A stretch of 6,819 nt of DNA from DATDCY01 sp031406795 [NCBI: Candidatus Rokuibacteriota bacterium] (GTDB lineage: Bacteria > JAUVQV01). Position numbers and translations under genes: made by a program. Below are positions 1 through 6,350 of the stretch, piece by piece. The stretch covers positions 1 to 6,819 of the forward strand of contig JANOHV010000046.1 in the NCBI GenBank assembly GCA_031406795.1, written 5' to 3'. The first letter of the stretch is position 1. Each line of letters opens with the position of its first letter. Under the pieces are notes generated by a model that was not told the DNA's origin, searched no databases, and saw nothing but the letters and a program-made list of their open reading frames with translations.

Positions 1-1835
1 AGCATGTCCGTGCGGTCGATGACCTGGAACATCACGAGGTGGAGGTGGATCGGGTGGGCGTCGACCGTGAAGTTGTTGATCTCCCAGATCTCCGTGCTGC
101 CGAAGGCCGGGGTTTCCGTGATCGGGTCCATGAAGTTCATCGGAACGCCGACTCCGTTCACCACGGTGCCGAGCCTGGCGGAGACCGGACCCATCTCCAT
201 GCCGGTCGGGCCGCAGTTGGGCGGCGTCAGCCCCGGCAGGTAGGCCATCGTGACCGCGTCCACGCAGACGAGCGAGGACATGTCCTCGTTCAGGCTCACC
301 TGCCGCGTCGGCGCGCCGACTTCGCTGATCGGGGTGATCGCCGGGAATGCGAGCGTGGCCAGCGGGGGCGTGTCGACCGAGTTCAGCCGCACGACCCGGA
401 ACTGCATCACCTGGCCCGTCGTCGAGGGGTCGGCACGGTCGATCGGGGCGATCGGGAAGCCGCCGAACGGGGAGTCGGGGCCGAGGTTCCTCATCGTGAC
501 CGTGGCCCCGACCTTCATCTTCGAGAAGTCGATGATCACGTCCGCCCGCTCGGCCGGGCCGACGAGAAGCTGCGGGAGCCGCACCGGAGCCGGCAGGAAC
601 CCGCCTTCCGAGCCGATCTGGGTGACCTTGACGTTCATGTTGTTGAGGGCGAGCACGAGGAACCGCGAGTCGGAGCCGTTGAGAATGCGGAAGCGGTACT
701 TGCGCGGCTCGACGTTGAGGAAGGGCCAGGTCTTCCCGTTCACGACCATCGTGTTGCCGAAGAACTCCGGGTTGTGCATCGGGGCGACGTCGCTCGGGAA
801 GAACGCGTCCCCGATGTACGGACCGAGGAAGCCGTCGAAGAAGGCCCGGGTGTCCGGGTAGAAGAGCGAGCCGTTCGCGTTGAACGACCGGTCCTGGATG
901 ACCAGCGGGATCTCATACTTGCCGCGGGGAAGAGCGGTTGCGGGGAGATCATCGGCTCCGCCGCGCACGAGGTAGAACCCCGCCGGCCCCGCGTAGACGT
1001 TCGTGCGGGTCATGCCGAGCGTGTGGTCGTGGAACCAGAGGGTCGTGGCGCGCTGATCGTTGCGATACTGATAGAGCGCCTCCCCGGGGATTACGAGCGC
1101 GCCCGGGATCTGGCTCTGATTGAAGGTCGACCCCACGGTCGCGTACGTCGGATCGATGTTGTTCGCCGCCGGCAGGAACCAGGCGGTGGGGTAGCCGTCG
1201 CTGTGGTCCTCCACGTGCGCGCCGTGCAGGTGCGGGACCGACGGCACGGGGCCGCTGTAGGGGAGCTGGCTGAGGCCGCGGCAGTCGGGCATCGGCATTC
1301 CCGGCATCGGGTTGATGCAATCCTGCGGCGGGTTCGCCCAGTGCAGCGTCTGGTCCACCGGAAGCAGATGGGGCAGGAAATTGCAGGCCGGGTCGGTGGC
1401 CGGGCTCGCCGATGCCGCGCAGGCATCCGGGTTGACGACCAGCTGGTTCACCCACTTGACCCGCAGCGGCTTGTTGTACGCGGCTTCGATCGAAAGCGAC
1501 GGGTAGCTGAACGTCGCCGGGTTGGTCAAGGACCCGTACCCCCAGACCGTCGTCTTGGGGAGAGCCTTGTTCCTGGTGGACTTGGAGGAGAGCACCTGCT
1601 GTTTGAACTGCCGCAGGCCGATCTCGTAGTAGTCGATGCCCTGTCCGGCCAGGACGGGATCAGGTGTCTGCGGCATGACGCCCGGGATGGGCAGCGGGTC
1701 GACGAACTTGGCGATCGACAGGGGATTGAGCGTTCCTCCCGGCAGTGGCGCCGCGGAGCTTGAGGCGGACAATGCCGTCGCGACGAGTACCGCGGCCAGG
1801 ACAACAAAGCCAGGAACTTTTCTCGGTGAACTCAT
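1..1835 (-). CDS. Secreted CotA-like multicopper oxidase (3' end outside window)
   Basis: This is a laccase/bilirubin-oxidase type copper enzyme that would oxidise a substrate at a type 1 copper and reduce O2 to water at a trinuclear cluster. The frame is open for 611 codons from the ATG at 1835 to the window edge. Residues 1-30 look like a Sec signal peptide (MSSPRK, a hydrophobic stretch, then an Ala/Ser-rich cleavage region). Copper ligand motifs are visible in family order: HLHG at 202-205, WFHDH at 267-271, and HPIHLH at 594-599. VEPRKYRFRILNGSDSRF starting at 375 and the later PAERADVIIDF stretch match the CotA/bilirubin oxidase branch closely. The fourth motif (HCHxxxHExxxM), expected roughly 70-80 residues further on, lies beyond the window, so all ligands cannot be confirmed. 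The start is supported by a strong Shine-Dalgarno sequence. The gene follows the di-haem peroxidase gene by 173 bp on the same strand. Its substrate is unknown: phenolics, metals such as Mn(II), and bilirubin-like compounds are all possible for this branch. Confidence 0.95.
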   Translation of the reverse strand, partial: MSSPRKVPGFVVLAAVLVATALSASSSAAPLPGGTLNPLSIAKFVDPLPIPGVMPQTPDPVLAGQGIDYYEIGLRQFKQQVLSSKSTRNKALPKTTVWGYGSLTNPATFSYPSLSIEAAYNKPLRVKWVNQLVVNPDACAASASPATDPACNFLPHLLPVDQTLHWANPPQDCINPMPGMPMPDCRGLSQLPYSGPVPSVPHLHGAHVEDHSDGYPTAWFLPAANNIDPTYATVGSTFNQSQIPGALVIPGEALYQYRNDQRATTLWFHDHTLGMTRTNVYAGPAGFYLVRGGADDLPATALPRGKYEIPLVIQDRSFNANGSLFYPDTRAFFDGFLGPYIGDAFFPSDVAPMHNPEFFGNTMVVNGKTWPFLNVEPRKYRFRILNGSDSRFLVLALNNMNVKVTQIGSEGGFLPAPVRLPQLLVGPAERADVIIDFSKMKVGATVTMRNLGPDSPFGGFPIAPIDRADPSTTGQVMQFRVVRLNSVDTPPLATLAFPAITPISEVGAPTRQVSLNEDMSSLVCVDAVTMAYLPGLTPPNCGPTGMEMGPVSARLGTVVNGVGVPMNFMDPITETPAFGSTEIWEINNFTVDAHPIHLHLVMFQVIDRTDM

Positions 1836-1840
1836 TTCCT

Positions 1841-1848
1841 TCCTCCTT
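1841..1848 (-). promoter_or_regulatory. Strong ribosome binding site of the multicopper oxidase
   Basis: Read on the minus strand the bases are AAGGAGGA, a near-perfect anti-Shine-Dalgarno match, five bases before the ATG at 1835. This fixes the start of the multicopper oxidase and suggests efficient translation. Confidence 0.85.
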
Positions 1849-1890
1849 GGTTGGCACCGTTTGTCTCGATGCTCTTCTGCCATGCCGCTT

Positions 1891-1908
1891 TGCATCTGGC
1901 GCGATGCA
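1891..1908 (-). promoter_or_regulatory. Inverted repeat in the multicopper oxidase leader
   Basis: The two arms TGCATC and GATGCA form a perfect 6-bp inverted repeat around a 6-base spacer, about 55-75 bases upstream of the multicopper oxidase start. No T-run follows it on the minus strand, so it does not look like an intrinsic terminator. It could be an operator or a leader hairpin. A 6-bp inverted repeat can also occur by chance, so the call is weak. Confidence 0.25.
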
Positions 1909-1945
1909 TCGTCCCCTTCTTGCTTCCAGGCATATCCCCACAGAT

Positions 1946-1973
1946 CATCTCCATTCGCGCCCACGAAGAGATG
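1946..1973 (-). promoter_or_regulatory. Hairpin between peroxidase and multicopper oxidase genes
   Basis: Read on the minus strand, CATCTC-TTCG, a 6-base loop, CGAA, a 2-base bulge and GAGATG give a 10-bp interrupted stem starting 35 bases after the stop codon of the peroxidase gene. It is not followed by a run of T, so it is not a classical Rho-independent terminator. It may be an mRNA 3'-end stabiliser or processing site that separates expression of the two redox genes. No convincing sigma-70 or sigma-54 promoter was found in the 173-bp gap, so read-through from the upstream gene is plausible. Confidence 0.3.
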
Positions 1974-2008
1974 GTTGAATCAGCTGCTTCTCCCGACGGA
2001 CACCCGCG

Positions 2009-5000
2009 CTACCGCAGCGTGCCTCCCAGCGGGATGGTCCCGTCGAACCCGAACGTCGTCTGAGAGAACCCCTCCGTGCTCTTGAACAGGTACCAGTTGC
2101 CGCCGGTCGGATAGTAGACGCCGTAGTCATCGCGACCGTCACCGTCGAAGTCCCCGACAACCGGTTCCGTTCCCGCGTAGCCGAACGTCGTCTGCGAGAA
2201 GCCTTCCGTGCTCTTGAAGAGGTACCAGTTGCCGCCCGCCGGATAGTAGACGCCGATGTCGTCCCGACCGTCCCCGTCGAAGTCCCCGACCACCGGGATC
2301 GTGCCTGCGTAGCCGAACGCCGTCTGGAAGAAGCCTTCGGTGCTCTTGAACCGGTACCAGTTGCCGCCGGCCGGATAGTAAACGCCCAAGTCATCCCGGC
2401 CGTCCCCGTCGAAGTCCCCCACCACCGGGATCGTTCCTTCGAAACCGAACTGTGTCTGAAAGAACCCCTGGGCGCTCTTGAAAAGGTTCCAGTTGCCACC
2501 GATCTGATCGTAGACGCCGATGTCATCCCGGCCGTCCCCGTCGAAGTCGCCGACCACCGGGATCGTCCCTTCGTAGCCAAAGCCCGTCTCCTGGTGTCCT
2601 TCGGCGGTCTTCGAGAGGAACCACTTCCCGTGCTGATCGTCGTAGACCCCGATGTCATCCCGGCCGTCCCCGTCGAAGTCGGCCGCCACGGGGAGGGTTC
2701 CGGTGTAACCGAACTGCGTCTGACCAAACCCCTCCGTGCTCTTGAAGAGGTACCAACCGCCGCTGTCGGCGTGATAGGCGCCGATGTCCGTGCGGCCGTC
2801 ACCGTCGAAATCGTTCTTCGCGGCGTTTGCGCGGATCTGCTCCGTCACCTGCGGCGCGGCGTTGATGTTGCCGTCGCCGGCCTGGTCGAACGCCACCAGA
2901 CAGTCGCCGCTTGTAGCGGTCATCGTGACGGTCCCTGAACCCGTGCCGACGCCGCTGCACGCACCCGAGGCCGTGATCGCAACCGGCAAGCCGGATGTCG
3001 CCCTCGCCGACACCATGAAGCTGTCGCCGCGCCGCGCCCGCGCCGGGACGTGGTTGATCACGCTGATCGTCTGGGCGGAATTGAACGCGATGGCCGTCGA
3101 GAGCGCCGACCGGTTCCCCTCCGCGTCTGTGGCGCTCACGGCGATGGTATTGGATCCCGACTGAAAATTGGAGATCGACACGCTCCAATTCGTACCGCCG
3201 GCAATGACGACCGCTCCGGCCGTTACGGGAGGGGTCACCACCACCACCGGCACGATGCCGGCTTCGACCGTTCCGGAGACGATCTGCGTCGGCACGCCGG
3301 TCGGAGAGGCGACGGGATTGATGGTCAGAGCGGGCGCGCGCCAGTCCACGGTGATGCTCGTCGAGAGCGAGGTCAGGAGCCCTGCCGCGTCGACCGCGCT
3401 GACGGTGATGGTATTGTCCCCCTGCTGAAGATTCGAGACAAGCGAACTCCACGAGCTGCCCGAGACGAACGGCAGCGTGGCGGTCACCGGGAACGCGACC
3501 GTCACCACCGGCACGATTCCCGCCTCCACCGCGCCGGAGATGCTCTGCGTGGTCGTCGCGGTCGGGGATGCGACGGGGTTGAGGGTCAGCGACGGCGGCG
3601 TCGAATCGAGGGTGATGGTAACCGTCGCCGTCGTCAGAACGCCCAGAAGGTCGACGACGGTTGCCGTGACGACGTTCGCACCGTCGGCGAGCCCCGTCAC
3701 AAGAACATTCCAGTCAGCGTCGATCACGTTCACCCCGGCGACCGGGGTTCCATTGACCGTGATCGTCGGCGTCAATCCCGCCTCCACGGTGCCGGTGACG
3801 ACCTGGGTGGGGATCGAAGTCGGGGAGAGAACGGCGTTGATCATCAGGGTCGCCGACGGCGCCGGCACGCCGTCGGCGTCCGTGGCGGGCAGCCGGGTCA
3901 GGATTTCCGGCTCACCCTCCGGGAGGAGCAACTCCGGATGGTCGAAGGGAGCGGACTCGGCGGCAACCCGCGGGTCGGTCAGCGTTTTCATGAAGGCGAT
4001 CATGGCGGCGTGCATCGCCTCCTGGCCCTGGAGAAGGGGGAGCCCCCGGAAGATGACCGGGTCGATGTCGGCAAGATTATCGATGGGGAAGTTGCCGCCC
4101 CGTGTGTAGAAATCCATCACCCCATCGAGCGTCAGATCGCTGCCGTTGTGGAAGTAGGGGGCGGTGAGCTCGATGTTGCGCAGCGTCGGGGCCTTGAAGG
4201 CACCTTCTGCCGTCACGAGAAGACCAGGTGGGGTGAGCGGCGGAAAGAGCGGCGTGGCGAAGGGCAGACGGCTCTGATTCCACAGCTCGGCACGCCGCGA
4301 AAAGGAGAGCGGATACTGCGCGCCGGTCCGCGGATTCACGAAAGGCGTGGTTCCCCCCTGGCCGATGTCCTCCGTCGTCGGTCTGACGGCGGTGTTGTTG
4401 AAGCCGGTGTCGTAAATGGACGGCGCGCCGTTGGCGGTGAACATTATGTCGAATGCGCGGTTGTCGATGTTGTCCAGGAAGGCAACGCCATCGGCTGAGG
4501 CATTCGTGAAAACAGTACCGTCGTGGCACCCGGTGCATTCGCCGATGCCGGCGAAGAGCTGGAAGCCGGTCTGCTCCTGAGCAGTGAGTGCCGCGGGATC
4601 TCCGGCGAGCCATTGATCGAAGGGTGACTGATCGGAGACCAGGGTCGCCACATAGAGCTGGATCGCGAGTCCCCAGTACAGGGAGAAATTGGCTTCCATC
4701 TGGGTGTTGCCATCCGGCGTGAGATTGGCTGAGTTCCAGAGATTGTTCTGGAACGCGGCCTGGATCATCTGGGCATAGGTCGCGTTCAGCCCGTTCGCGC
4801 CGGAGATGCCCCCGCCCGGCAGGCTGGTTGCTCGGGAGAGAAGACCGAGCACGCTGTCGCCGGGGTGGACGACCTGACGGCCGAGCGGGGACAGACTCAG
4901 CATCTTTCGACCCAGCAGCGGGAAGGTGCGGCCCGCCGCGGACATCTCCGTGTCGTCGAGCGCCGGCCCGGTCGCCTGGGAGGCGAGGCTCGCGAACGGG

Positions 5001-5800
5001 ATGGCCACCCGCTGTTTGACAATGGTGCCTCCCTGGTTAAACCAGACGCCGGCGTCGGGATCGGCGGGGCCGAAGGGATTCACGCCGTTGAAGACATAAA
5101 AGGCCCGCCCGTCCCAGAACTGGTTGAAGTTGAAGATCGCGTTGATCACCGACGGGGACTGACGAGCGGTCACACGCCGCACGTTGAAGGTCGGATCCTC
5201 AACGGCTGGGTCGGGGGCGATGTTGAACACGGGATCCCAGACTGGCGTCACGGTGTCCACGGCGGAGCCGCGCACGACACTCACGAACGCCGCCCGCCGG
5301 ACGCCCTGGGAGCCGACGACATCGTTGGTGTCGGTAATGATGGGGGAGAATCGCGAGTCCGGCGGGTTCGCCCGCCGATGCAGCGGGAAATCGGTGTCGA
5401 GCAGGGTGTAATTCGGTCCGAACTGCGGAAAATCCGGCATGCCGGGGATGAGGTTGTTTCCGAAGACCGGGTCCCCTCCGGGGATCAGAGTATCCCTCGT
5501 CCCGGGGTTCAGCGTATTCTTGCGACGATTGTCGGCTCCGGCATGGAAATGGCAGGTCGCACAGGCCGTCAGGCCGTCACTGCCGACCTGCATGTCCCAG
5601 AAGAAGGCTTTGCCAAGGCGGATCGCGGCTGCCTTGTTCTTGACGAACTGCGCGAGATTGGGGGGTTCCGGAACGAAGACCTGATTCAGCGGAACGAAAC
5701 CGCGCGGGATGATGACCTGCCCCCAGGCAACGACCGCGGATACCAGACAAAGCACGAGGGCGCTCGCTACAATCGGCAGGGCCGGCACAGATCTTTTCAT
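2009..5800 (-). CDS. Secreted di-haem cytochrome c peroxidase/MauG-type protein with Ig-like and FG-GAP/VCBS-like repeats
   Basis: The product is 1263 residues long from the ATG at 5800, against roughly 300-400 for a classical bacterial cytochrome c peroxidase. Residues 1-28 form a Sec signal peptide (MKRS, hydrophobic core, cleavage near AWGQ). The catalytic part spans about 35-612. It has CATCH at 80-84, FWDGRA at 228-233, CTGCH at 422-426, FKAPTLRNIELTAPYFHNGS at 535-554 and MKTLTD at 604-609, the order expected of the CCP/MauG di-haem family. Classical members reduce H2O2 with electrons from small cytochromes or copper proteins, while relatives oxidise proteins or polymers. A linker (613-651) leads to three Ig-like repeats (from 652, 738 and 825), an all-beta segment at about 911-996 with two cysteines, and six 44-residue DFDGDGRDD-type repeats from 997 to the end. 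A start at 5842, giving 14 more residues, has a better-spaced Shine-Dalgarno sequence, but 5800 gives the more typical signal peptide. The protein is probably periplasmic, surface-attached or secreted. Its substrate is unknown. Confidence 0.93.
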   Translation of the reverse strand: MKRSVPALPIVASALVLCLVSAVVAWGQVIIPRGFVPLNQVFVPEPPNLAQFVKNKAAAIRLGKAFFWDMQVGSDGLTACATCHFHAGADNRRKNTLNPGTRDTLIPGGDPVFGNNLIPGMPDFPQFGPNYTLLDTDFPLHRRANPPDSRFSPIITDTNDVVGSQGVRRAAFVSVVRGSAVDTVTPVWDPVFNIAPDPAVEDPTFNVRRVTARQSPSVINAIFNFNQFWDGRAFYVFNGVNPFGPADPDAGVWFNQGGTIVKQRVAIPFASLASQATGPALDDTEMSAAGRTFPLLGRKMLSLSPLGRQVVHPGDSVLGLLSRATSLPGGGISGANGLNATYAQMIQAAFQNNLWNSANLTPDGNTQMEANFSLYWGLAIQLYVATLVSDQSPFDQWLAGDPAALTAQEQTGFQLFAGIGECTGCHDGTVFTNASADGVAFLDNIDNRAFDIMFTANGAPSIYDTGFNNTAVRPTTEDIGQGGTTPFVNPRTGAQYPLSFSRRAELWNQSRLPFATPLFPPLTPPGLLVTAEGAFKAPTLRNIELTAPYFHNGSDLTLDGVMDFYTRGGNFPIDNLADIDPVIFRGLPLLQGQEAMHAAMIAFMKTLTDPRVAAESAPFDHPELLLPEGEPEILTRLPATDADGVPAPSATLMINAVLSPTSIPTQVVTGTVEAGLTPTITVNGTPVAGVNVIDADWNVLVTGLADGANVVTATVVDLLGVLTTATVTITLDSTPPSLTLNPVASPTATTTQSISGAVEAGIVPVVTVAFPVTATLPFVSGSSWSSLVSNLQQGDNTITVSAVDAAGLLTSLSTSITVDWRAPALTINPVASPTGVPTQIVSGTVEAGIVPVVVVTPPVTAGAVVIAGGTNWSVSISNFQSGSNTIAVSATDAEGNRSALSTAIAFNSAQTISVINHVPARARRGDSFMVSARATSGLPVAITASGACSGVGTGSGTVTMTATSGDCLVAFDQAGDGNINAAPQVTEQIRANAAKNDFDGDGRTDIGAYHADSGGWYLFKSTEGFGQTQFGYTGTLPVAADFDGDGRDDIGVYDDQHGKWFLSKTAEGHQETGFGYEGTIPVVGDFDGDGRDDIGVYDQIGGNWNLFKSAQGFFQTQFGFEGTIPVVGDFDGDGRDDLGVYYPAGGNWYRFKSTEGFFQTAFGYAGTIPVVGDFDGDGRDDIGVYYPAGGNWYLFKSTEGFSQTTFGYAGTEPVVGDFDGDGRDDYGVYYPTGGNWYLFKSTEGFSQTTFGFDGTIPLGGTLR
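2012..2812 (-). repeat. Six 132-bp tandem repeats encoding FG-GAP/VCBS-like Ca-loop motifs
   Basis: Six in-frame copies of a 44-residue unit run from residue 997 to the C-terminus of the peroxidase fusion. Each starts with DFDGDGR(D/T)D, continues GVY...GGNWYLFKSTEGF, and ends with an FGY.GT.PVVG stretch. The exact 132-bp step was checked at the first two units (2812 and 2680). The D-x-D-G-D-G-x-x-D loop resembles calcium-binding loops of FG-GAP/VCBS and integrin-like propeller repeats. Units 4-6 are nearly identical in protein and very similar in DNA, while units 1 and 2 are the most diverged, which suggests recent duplication or homogenisation at the distal end. A cell-surface or substrate-binding role is inferred from the repeat type. 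Confidence 0.9.
3071..3847 (-). repeat. Three Ig-like repeats within the peroxidase fusion
   Basis: Three consecutive units of about 86 residues start at 652, 738 and 825 of the fusion protein. Each opens with L-x-(I/L)-N-(P/A)-V-x-SPT, followed by a (S/T)G(T/A)VEAG turn, a central tryptophan (absent from no unit), a G.N.(I/V)..(S/A)..D stretch and a closing beta-strand. This is the layout of bacterial Ig-like domains found in surface proteins, where they act as spacer stalks or carbohydrate/cell-wall binding modules. They would hold the haem domain away from the C-terminal Ca-loop repeats. Boundaries are approximate. Confidence 0.75.
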
Positions 5801-5811
5801 TGCAGCCCGCA

Positions 5812-5858
5812 CTCCAGAAGTTCCCGGCCTGGTTCCTTCCATATAATCCGTCTCCCTC
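5812..5858 (-). promoter_or_regulatory. Competing ribosome binding sites for the peroxidase start
   Basis: Two candidate Shine-Dalgarno elements lie here on the minus strand. GAGGGAGA (5851-5858) sits with its GGAG nine bases before the ATG at 5842. A GGAG (5812-5815) sits eleven bases before the ATG at 5800. The first is better spaced but gives a signal peptide with an unusually long n-region (MEGTRPGTSGVRAA before MKRS). The start therefore cannot be settled from sequence alone. Confidence 0.5.
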
Positions 5859-5879
5859 ACCCTCTCCGTCTGGTTCCGT

Positions 5880-5893
5880 GGCGCGTATGCGCC
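5880..5893 (-). promoter_or_regulatory. Small GC hairpin between the Cys-rich gene and the peroxidase gene
   Basis: The arms GGCGC and GCGCC pair around a 4-base loop, 11 bases after the stop codon of the small Cys protein gene. No T-run follows, so it is probably not a full terminator. It may modulate mRNA stability or read-through into the peroxidase gene. Confidence 0.25.
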
Positions 5894-5904
5894 GGTTCCG
5901 ATGG

Positions 5905-6138
5905 CTACCCGTAGGCCTCGGCTGCGAGGGCGTCCGCACCGGCGCCGCCGTGGTGGTGCGCGTAGATCTCGCACTTCTCGAAATCGCCGCCACAGTAGTC
6001 GATGGCCTTTTCCACTTCCGCGCTCCCCAAGCCCTTGATGTAACAGTCGTCGAAGGGCGTCTCCAGATGCGGACATCGCCTTTTTGGGCCAAGCGCCGTC
6101 ACGTAAGCAACCTGCCTTTCGATGAACGTTCGTCTCAT
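5905..6138 (-). CDS. Small four-cysteine protein of unknown function (77 aa)
   Basis: I do not recognise a named family. The product is 77 residues with four cysteines at C22, C32, C49 and C56, in the pattern C-P-x8-C-Y, then Y-C-G-G-x4-C-x-I-Y. No signal peptide or membrane segment is visible, so it is probably cytoplasmic. The Cys spacing suggests a metal (Zn or Fe-S) site or a redox-active pair, and it is reminiscent of short Cys motifs (YCxGxFxxC) attached to regulatory proteins in some anaerobic and deltaproteobacterial genomes. That is inference. The tail carries HHH at 61-63 followed by an Ala/Gly-rich end. The ATG at 6138 has an AAGGA directly before it, at short spacing. A GTG at codon 13 is an alternative start and would suit transcription from the sigma-54-like element just upstream. 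The gene lies between the NtrC-type regulator and the peroxidase, 104 bases before the latter (62 if the start is 5842). It might be a sensor, adaptor or metallochaperone for the redox genes. Confidence 0.7.
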   Translation of the reverse strand: MRRTFIERQVAYVTALGPKRRCPHLETPFDDCYIKGLGSAEVEKAIDYCGGDFEKCEIYAHHHGGAGADALAAEAYG

Positions 6139-6144
6139 GGTCCT

Positions 6145-6160
6145 TACAAGAATCGAGCCA
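6145..6160 (-). promoter_or_regulatory. Candidate sigma-54 (-24/-12) promoter
   Basis: Read on the minus strand the bases are TGGCTCGATTCTTGTA. Against the consensus TGGCACGRNNNTTGCW, the TGGC and TTG blocks and their spacing are kept, with mismatches at position 5 (T for A) and position 15 (T for C). The second mismatch falls in the important -12 GC and lowers confidence. A start about 12 bases downstream would fall at about codon 2 of the small Cys gene as annotated. Transcripts would then begin at or inside that gene and continue into the peroxidase. The neighbouring NtrC-type regulator makes a sigma-54 promoter here plausible. Confidence 0.4.
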
Positions 6161-6259
6161 GCGCGGAACCCTACGGCCGAGCAACCATTTGTTCCTGGAA
6201 AAACAATGAGTTCGAAGAAGCGACGCCGTTTGCAGCCAGGAAGTTGATCGAGCAGCGGA

Positions 6260-6326
6260 TGTGGCATGCCACAGGTATGGGGCGCCACACAAGTGCTGCC
6301 TTTCAGGAAGATTATCGACGTGTGGC
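6260..6326. promoter_or_regulatory. Palindrome and half-sites, candidate activator binding cluster
   Basis: TGTGGCATGCCACA at 6260-6273 is a perfect 14-bp palindrome. The same half-site occurs twice more nearby: GCCACA at 6284-6289 and TGTGGC at 6321-6326. The palindrome centre is about 107 bp upstream of the -24 region of the sigma-54-like element, a usual distance for an enhancer-type upstream activating sequence. Fis-type helix-turn-helix domains of NtrC-family proteins bind such dyads as dimers. The likely ligand is the regulator encoded immediately to the right, by proximity only. Confidence 0.4.
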
Positions 6327-6350
6327 GGGACGGTCAGCTGAAGCGCAGAT

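Noticed and set aside
39-1763. Long plus-strand open frame of 574 codons opposite the multicopper oxidase
   Set aside because: The product is dominated by Arg, Asp, Glu, Gly, His and Val in a pattern typical of an antisense shadow in GC-rich DNA. The minus strand encodes clear copper-binding motifs over the same bases.
1836-2008. Possible sigma-54 promoter before the multicopper oxidase
   Set aside because: The TGGC-like words there lack a GC dinucleotide at the required spacing on the minus strand.
1945-2802. Minus-strand Arg/Thr/Ser-rich repetitive frame of 285 codons
   Set aside because: Its periodicity comes from the 132-bp repeats read in the wrong frame. The DFDGDGRDD frame is the real one.
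3050-4498. Plus-strand open frame of 482 codons opposite the peroxidase fusion
   Set aside because: It is low-complexity Arg/Gly/Asp/His-rich and has no recognisable motif. The opposite strand encodes haem motifs and Ig-like repeats.
4865-5914. Plus-strand open frame of 349 codons opposite the N-terminal half of the peroxidase
   Set aside because: It has shadow composition and no motif, and it lies antisense to the CATCH and FWDGRA regions, which are certain.
6139-6288. Upstream extension of the small Cys protein to a 127-residue frame starting at 6288
   Set aside because: The extension runs across the candidate sigma-54 element and palindrome and has no good ribosome binding site. The ATG at 6138 is directly preceded by AAGGA.
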